The notes under the pieces: model-generated | The model's input: only the letters and a program-made list of their open reading frames with translations | Database searches by the model: none | What the model was told of the DNA's origin: nothing | Origin: Candidatus Competibacteraceae bacterium | Lineage (GTDB): Bacteria; Pseudomonadota; Gammaproteobacteria; Competibacterales; Competibacteraceae | Direction of reading: 5' to 3' | NCBI GenBank assembly: GCA_003527885.1 | Contig: DPWB01000149.1 | Span: 1 to 8,587, forward strand | Length of the DNA stretch: 8,587 nucleotides | Shown: positions 4,850-8,587 of the stretch, one piece after another | How the letters are laid out: each line of letters begins with the position of its first letter | Numbering within the stretch: the first letter of the stretch is position 1 | Program-made: the position numbers and the translations under genes

Positions 4850-6958
4850 CTACAGGCAGCCCTGGCCGATGATCTGGGCGACCCGGTTTTGGAACTCGGC
4901 GGAACCGAGGAATTCGCCGCGCAGTTGTTCGCGGCTCTTGAGGCCGCCGTCCAACTGGCCGACCCAGTAGTTGAAGCCCGCCAAATCCCCGCCCCGCCGC
5001 AGGAAGGCGTAGTACAGGTCGGCCACGTAGTCGCGGTTGCCCCGGTTGCGGTTCAAGTACTCCCCGCTACCCAGGAACTGCGTGGAAATGCTGTTCACCT
5101 CATTGTTGACCGCCGCCGCCCCCTGGCACTGCGCGGCGCGGAACCGGGCCGCCCAGTAAGTGAACCCGCCGGTGTCGGACAGCCGGTTGAGGAAGCCCCG
5201 GTAGAAGTCCACCACGGCGTAGACCTCGGCCCGGCTGGCGGTGCTGCCCAGCAACCCCTGCATGTAGCTGCCAAACTCCGCCGAGAACAGGAAGGAAAAC
5301 AGCACCACCGACCGCGGCATCCCTTGGGCGAGCTGGCCAACCCAGTAGTTCAGACCGCCGCCGTCGGGGTCGCGCTGGAAGAAGGTCCGGTACAGATCAG
5401 TGACGTATTGACCGTCGCCGGTACCCTTGGCCGCGTACTCCGCACTTTCAAAGAACCAGCCCGCCATCACCCGAAAGGCTTCTTGCACGTCCACTCCCAA
5501 GCCTTGCAGCCGGCTCACCTCCCCTTGCCAGTAGGCCCAGCCACCGGGATCGGGCGCGCGGCTTAAAATCGATTGGTAGTAGTGCCCGATCAAGGTTTGT
5601 TCGGCGGGCAGCGCCCCGACCTCGACCGCGCCAATGTCCACCACACCGTTCACGCTCCGCGGCCGGTAGCCGCGCCCATCCGCCCCAAGCGCTGCCGATT
5701 GCGCCAAAGCGTTATCACCGCCATCGATCAGTGGACCGCCCGCAACGGGTAGCTGCGTCAGTGTGGGTCCTCCATTGTTTGCCAGAGGGCCAACGGCCGT
5801 ACCGAGCGCGCCAGGAAGAACACTATCACCCGCAACCGTATTGGCGTTGCTCAACCCCGAGACCCCGTTCTCGCCAAAAACATTATGGCCCCGAGACTTA
5901 AAAACCCCATTACTGTTATAGACCGACGCCCCTGTCGCTGCGCTGTTGCCTGCTATTACACTATTGCCCACCGAAAAATCGAGCGAGCCGTTAAAAACGC
6001 CGCCGCCTCTGGATGAGGGAGCCGTGTTATTAACTATCGTGCTATTCAGTACGGTTGTCGTACCCGCTCTAATTCTAAGACCGCCTCCGCCATCAGTAAT
6101 AACGGCACTCAAAGCCCCATTCGCCGAGAGAGTACTATTATAGACGGTCAAGGTGCCGCTTTCGTTGTTAATACCCCCACCGCCACCCTGGGCGGTATTT
6201 GCGTTAATAGTGGTATTGGTGATCGTCATAGTCGCAGAAGCATCATCATTTTTTAAGCCGCCGCCATAACGCCCGGCCAAATTGCCGGTAAAAGTACTGT
6301 TATTGACCGTCAACGCACCTAGGTTATAAATAGCGCCACCGCTTCGAGTAGTCGCCGCATTGCCGGACAGAACCGTATTGTTGACCGTCAATTTCCCGCG
6401 ATTGAAGATGCCGCCCCCAAGACCATCAGGAGCCGAGTTACCCTCTAAAACACAATAGCTGACGGTCAATACACTACTCGATAAGCTGTTACTGATAGCG
6501 CCGCCTCCATCCGCGCCAGACCATCTGCTGGATTGAATGGTGCTGTTTTGCAAGAACAGCGTTCCAGCATTATTAATTCCACCGTTTTGAAGCTTTACTG
6601 TTGAGAGAAAAACGGTCTTGCCGCTGTTGATGGTGAAGATGCGCTGGGTGTTGTTACCGCTGATCGTCACATTTGGCGCGGCGCCAATAATGGTCAACGG
6701 ATCGTTAATGATAAATCCCCCTGACGTCGACAGAGTGCCGCTCAGGCCCGCCTGAAAAACGATCGTGTCCGCGCCAGAGGTGTTATTGGCATCGGATATT
6801 GCCTGCCGCAATGAACCGAGGCCGCTGTCGCTGAGGTTCGCGACCGTAAAGGTAGCCGCATAGCTCAAAGGCGATCCAAAAAGCACGGCAACTGTACTGA
6901 TGGCCCCCAAATAGCCCAAAACTCGCCGCGACCGGCTGCGGACGGATCGAACTTTCAT
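4850..6958 (-). CDS. Exported beta-helix repeat protein with C-terminal DUF4214 units
   Basis: This 702-residue protein has three parts. Residues 1-34 look like a signal peptide: a basic start, a hydrophobic core and a likely cut after LSYA; SRRVL at 10-14 loosely recalls a Tat motif. Residues about 35-450 resemble the CSLREA / choice-of-anchor Q families: GSLRQAISDANN (48-59) and DTIVF (64-68), then about eight rungs with N-, T- and G-rich text such as LTVNNSTFTGN, then PLANNGGPTL, IDGGDNA and DIGAVE. Such sequences fold as right-handed parallel beta-helices. Residues about 457-690 hold four DUF4214-like units. No outer-membrane barrel, sortase motif or RTX repeat is visible. The family suggests an extracellular or surface adhesin or matrix protein, but function is not established. 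The ATG has GAGGAG 7 bases ahead (6966-6971). Confidence 0.88.
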   Translation of the reverse strand: MKVRSVRSRSRRVLGYLGAISTVAVLFGSPLSYAATFTVANLSDSGLGSLRQAISDANNTSGADTIVFQAGLSGTLSTSGGFIINDPLTIIGAAPNVTISGNNTQRIFTINSGKTVFLSTVKLQNGGINNAGTLFLQNSTIQSSRWSGADGGGAISNSLSSSVLTVSYCVLEGNSAPDGLGGGIFNRGKLTVNNTVLSGNAATTRSGGAIYNLGALTVNNSTFTGNLAGRYGGGLKNDDASATMTITNTTINANTAQGGGGGINNESGTLTVYNSTLSANGALSAVITDGGGGLRIRAGTTTVLNSTIVNNTAPSSRGGGVFNGSLDFSVGNSVIAGNSAATGASVYNSNGVFKSRGHNVFGENGVSGLSNANTVAGDSVLPGALGTAVGPLANNGGPTLTQLPVAGGPLIDGGDNALAQSAALGADGRGYRPRSVNGVVDIGAVEVGALPAEQTLIGHYYQSILSRAPDPGGWAYWQGEVSRLQGLGVDVQEAFRVMAGWFFESAEYAAKGTGDGQYVTDLYRTFFQRDPDGGGLNYWVGQLAQGMPRSVVLFSFLFSAEFGSYMQGLLGSTASRAEVYAVVDFYRGFLNRLSDTGGFTYWAARFRAAQCQGAAAVNNEVNSISTQFLGSGEYLNRNRGNRDYVADLYYAFLRRGGDLAGFNYWVGQLDGGLKSREQLRGEFLGSAEFQNRVAQIIGQGCL
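4889..5590 (-). repeat. Four diverged DUF4214 units within the exported protein
   Basis: The units lie at residues of about 457-508, 518-562, 581-634 and 644-689. Each follows the pattern of an aromatic-rich helix, L.R..D.GG or similar, a YW pair (YWQGEV, YWVGQL, YWAARF, YWVGQL), and a closing [FL][FL].S.E[YF]. The protein repeats are diverged at DNA level. DUF4214 is common in large secreted bacterial proteins, and its biochemical role is unknown. Confidence 0.8.
5924..6589 (-). repeat. Beta-helix rung repeats within the exported protein
   Basis: About eight rungs lie at residues of roughly 124-345. Clear examples are KLTVNNTVLSGN (189-200) and ALTVNNSTFTGN (215-226), offset by exactly 26 residues. 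At DNA level the 11-mer TTGACCGTCAA recurs at 6303-6313 and 6381-6391, 78 bases apart. Most rungs contain a GGG or GG turn followed by an N-rich strand, typical of stacked parallel beta-helix coils. Confidence 0.75.
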
Positions 6959-6984
6959 ACACGATCTCCTCTATCAAGTTATCG

Positions 6985-6990
6985 ATTGTA
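6985..6990 (-). promoter_or_regulatory. Possible -10 box of the exported-protein gene
   Basis: TACAAT on the minus strand matches the sigma-70 -10 consensus at 5 of 6 positions and lies 26 bases ahead of the start codon. No good -35 box is seen at 16-18 bases; instead a tandem repeat occupies the spacer. An activator-dependent promoter is possible. The leader would be very short. Confidence 0.3.
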
Positions 6991-6993
6991 AAG

Positions 6994-7007
6994 ATGAGGC
7001 ATGAGGC
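6994..7007. repeat. Tandem 7-base direct repeat ATGAGGC x2
   Basis: Two adjacent exact copies of ATGAGGC lie just upstream of the proposed -10 box of the exported-protein gene. They may be chance or a small direct-repeat binding site. There is no other evidence. Confidence 0.4.
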
Positions 7008-7047
7008 TTCTTTGAAGTTGTGAAGCCCGCCACACCGATCTCGGAAA

Positions 7048-7611
7048 TTAACCACTCTCACCGCACGATCTGCGACCCTCACTTGTACTCCGCCGAAACG
7101 AGCTCCGCCTTACCCGCCAGAGCGGCCGGTCCGCCCGATCGATCAACCCGTTTTGCCACAGCCAGAGTCGCGCGTCCTCGGCATCTTGCTCGAACCAGGC
7201 ACGGGCCGAACCGAGCCGGAAAGTATAGCCCCACGCATCCATGTCGGCGCACAGCCGCGCCCGACCGACGCCGGGTAACTCATCCGCCAACAAGAGTTGC
7301 AGGTAGCAGACGCCGTTCTCTTCGTCGCACTCGCCGCCCGCATCGGTATACAACCTCGCCCGGCGTCCGGGGTCCATGCAGATGTAATGACAGGCTTCAT
7401 GCAAGGCGGAATGCACCGGTGTATCGTCGCGCACGAACAGGCGATCAGCGATCAACCCCGCCTCGCGCTCGCCCCAATAGCTGCCCGGAATCACCGTACC
7501 GCACGCCAGCCAGACCACGCCAAGCCCGTAACGGCCGAGCAGCTCGACCAACGGCGCACGACCCAGTTCGGCGCAGGTCAATACCGCCTCTTCAGGCGTT
7601 GAATCACGCAT
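7048..7611 (-). CDS. Uncharacterised protein with an HExxH zinc-protease-like motif
   Basis: I do not recognise a named family. The 187-residue protein has no signal peptide and appears cytoplasmic. It contains HEACH at residues 71-75, an exact HExxH zinc-binding motif preceded by VHSAL, as in the active-site helix of many metallopeptidases. Downstream, ECDEENGVCYLQLLLADE (94-111) places E97/E98 about 25 residues on, within a helix-like stretch. This resembles the third-ligand helix of gluzincin-type or ImmA/IrrE-type proteins. It is rich in cysteine (8, including C74 within HEACH, C78, C95 and C102). The last 20 residues are Arg/Ser-rich and may be a poorly conserved tail. The ATG at 7611 has no clear ribosome binding site. 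The gene is divergent from metK and precedes the exported-protein gene on the same strand. Peptidase activity is inference only. Confidence 0.72.
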   Translation of the reverse strand: MRDSTPEEAVLTCAELGRAPLVELLGRYGLGVVWLACGTVIPGSYWGEREAGLIADRLFVRDDTPVHSALHEACHYICMDPGRRARLYTDAGGECDEENGVCYLQLLLADELPGVGRARLCADMDAWGYTFRLGSARAWFEQDAEDARLWLWQNGLIDRADRPLWRVRRSSFRRSTSEGRRSCGESG

Positions 7612-7784
7612 GAACGGTAAAACTTAAAGGTCTATTCAAAAACATAAACATAACCAAATGGAATAAAAAACCGAGATGCAAATGCAATATTTTTTCGGTA
7701 GACTGTCACGTTTAAATTGCTTGATCTTTTTTCAACGACCATACGTCAGTCCCTGTTATTAGTTGTTCGAGGATCTACCCCCTT
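7612..7784. other. AT-rich divergent spacer between the HExxH gene and metK
   Basis: This 173-base region must hold promoters in both directions. By hand count, 7621-7680 is about 28% GC, far below the flanking genes, and contains A-tracts and a repeated ACATAA. Beyond it lie a TTTTTT run and TTTAAAT. No confident -35/-10 pair, MetJ-box array or S-adenosylmethionine riboswitch could be recognised. The metK start has only a GAGG (7769-7772) 12 bases ahead. The A-rich part could act as an upstream promoter element or a nucleoid-protein target. Confidence 0.5.

Positions 7785-8587
<803 letters not shown>

Noticed and set aside
4793..5566. Plus-strand open frame of 257 codons
   Set aside because: Antisense shadow of the GC-rich DUF4214 part of the exported protein, with low-complexity Val/Ala/Pro composition.
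7020..7613. Plus-strand open frame of 197 codons opposite the HExxH gene
   Set aside because: The product is Arg/Pro/Thr-rich with no domain; the minus-strand frame contains a coherent motif and normal composition, so that one was kept.
7612..7784. S-adenosylmethionine riboswitch or MetJ boxes ahead of metK
   Set aside because: No AGACGTCT-like tandem boxes and no recognisable SAM riboswitch core were found; only a single loose ACGTC match at about 7743.

Overview
The window is a stretch of GC-rich bacterial chromosome, most likely from a gammaproteobacterium. RNase T is essentially a gammaproteobacterial enzyme, and the SdhC and SdhD anchors carry the E. coli-type heme and quinone residues. 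The placement within the class is inference. A free-living environmental lineage such as the Competibacter or Chromatiales relatives would fit, but the sequence does not prove it. Both ends are cut inside genes (sdhA on the left, metK on the right).

Layout, left to right. (1) 1-1975, minus strand: a respiratory complex II block. It reads, in transcription order, a 58-residue DUF1674/SDHAF4-type assembly factor (1799-1975), sdhC, sdhD, and sdhA, which runs off the left edge. The three sdh genes are packed with 12- and 26-base gaps and good ribosome binding sites. A 160-base gap with an 18-base inverted repeat and a possible promoter separates the assembly-factor gene from sdhC. (2) 1976-2222: a divergent promoter region with a 7-bp-arm hairpin in the minus-strand leader. 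(3) 2223-3278, plus strand: ygfZ, a folate-dependent Fe-S repair protein. (4) 3275-3913, minus strand: rnt (RNase T), overlapping ygfZ tail to tail by 4 bases. (5) 3973-4647, minus strand: moaD and moaE, the two subunits of molybdopterin synthase, translationally linked. (6) 4850-6958, minus strand: a 702-residue exported protein with a beta-helix repeat domain and four C-terminal DUF4214 units. (7) 7048-7611, minus strand: an unrecognised protein with an HExxH zinc-protease motif. (8) 7785 to the end, plus strand: metK (S-adenosylmethionine synthetase), divergent from the HExxH gene across an AT-rich spacer.

How they fit together: the left half is about building flavin and Fe-S enzymes. SdhA needs covalent FAD, SDHAF4 is known in eukaryotes as the chaperone of flavinylated SdhA, and YgfZ supports Fe-S enzymes. 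In E. coli ygfZ is divergent from sdhE, a different SdhA flavinylation factor; here it is divergent from the SDHAF4-type gene, a notable parallel. MoaD/MoaE make molybdopterin for molybdoenzymes. The exported beta-helix/DUF4214 protein and the HExxH protein are the accessory, poorly characterised part of the window. I found no RNA genes, CRISPR arrays, insertion sequences or prophage genes.
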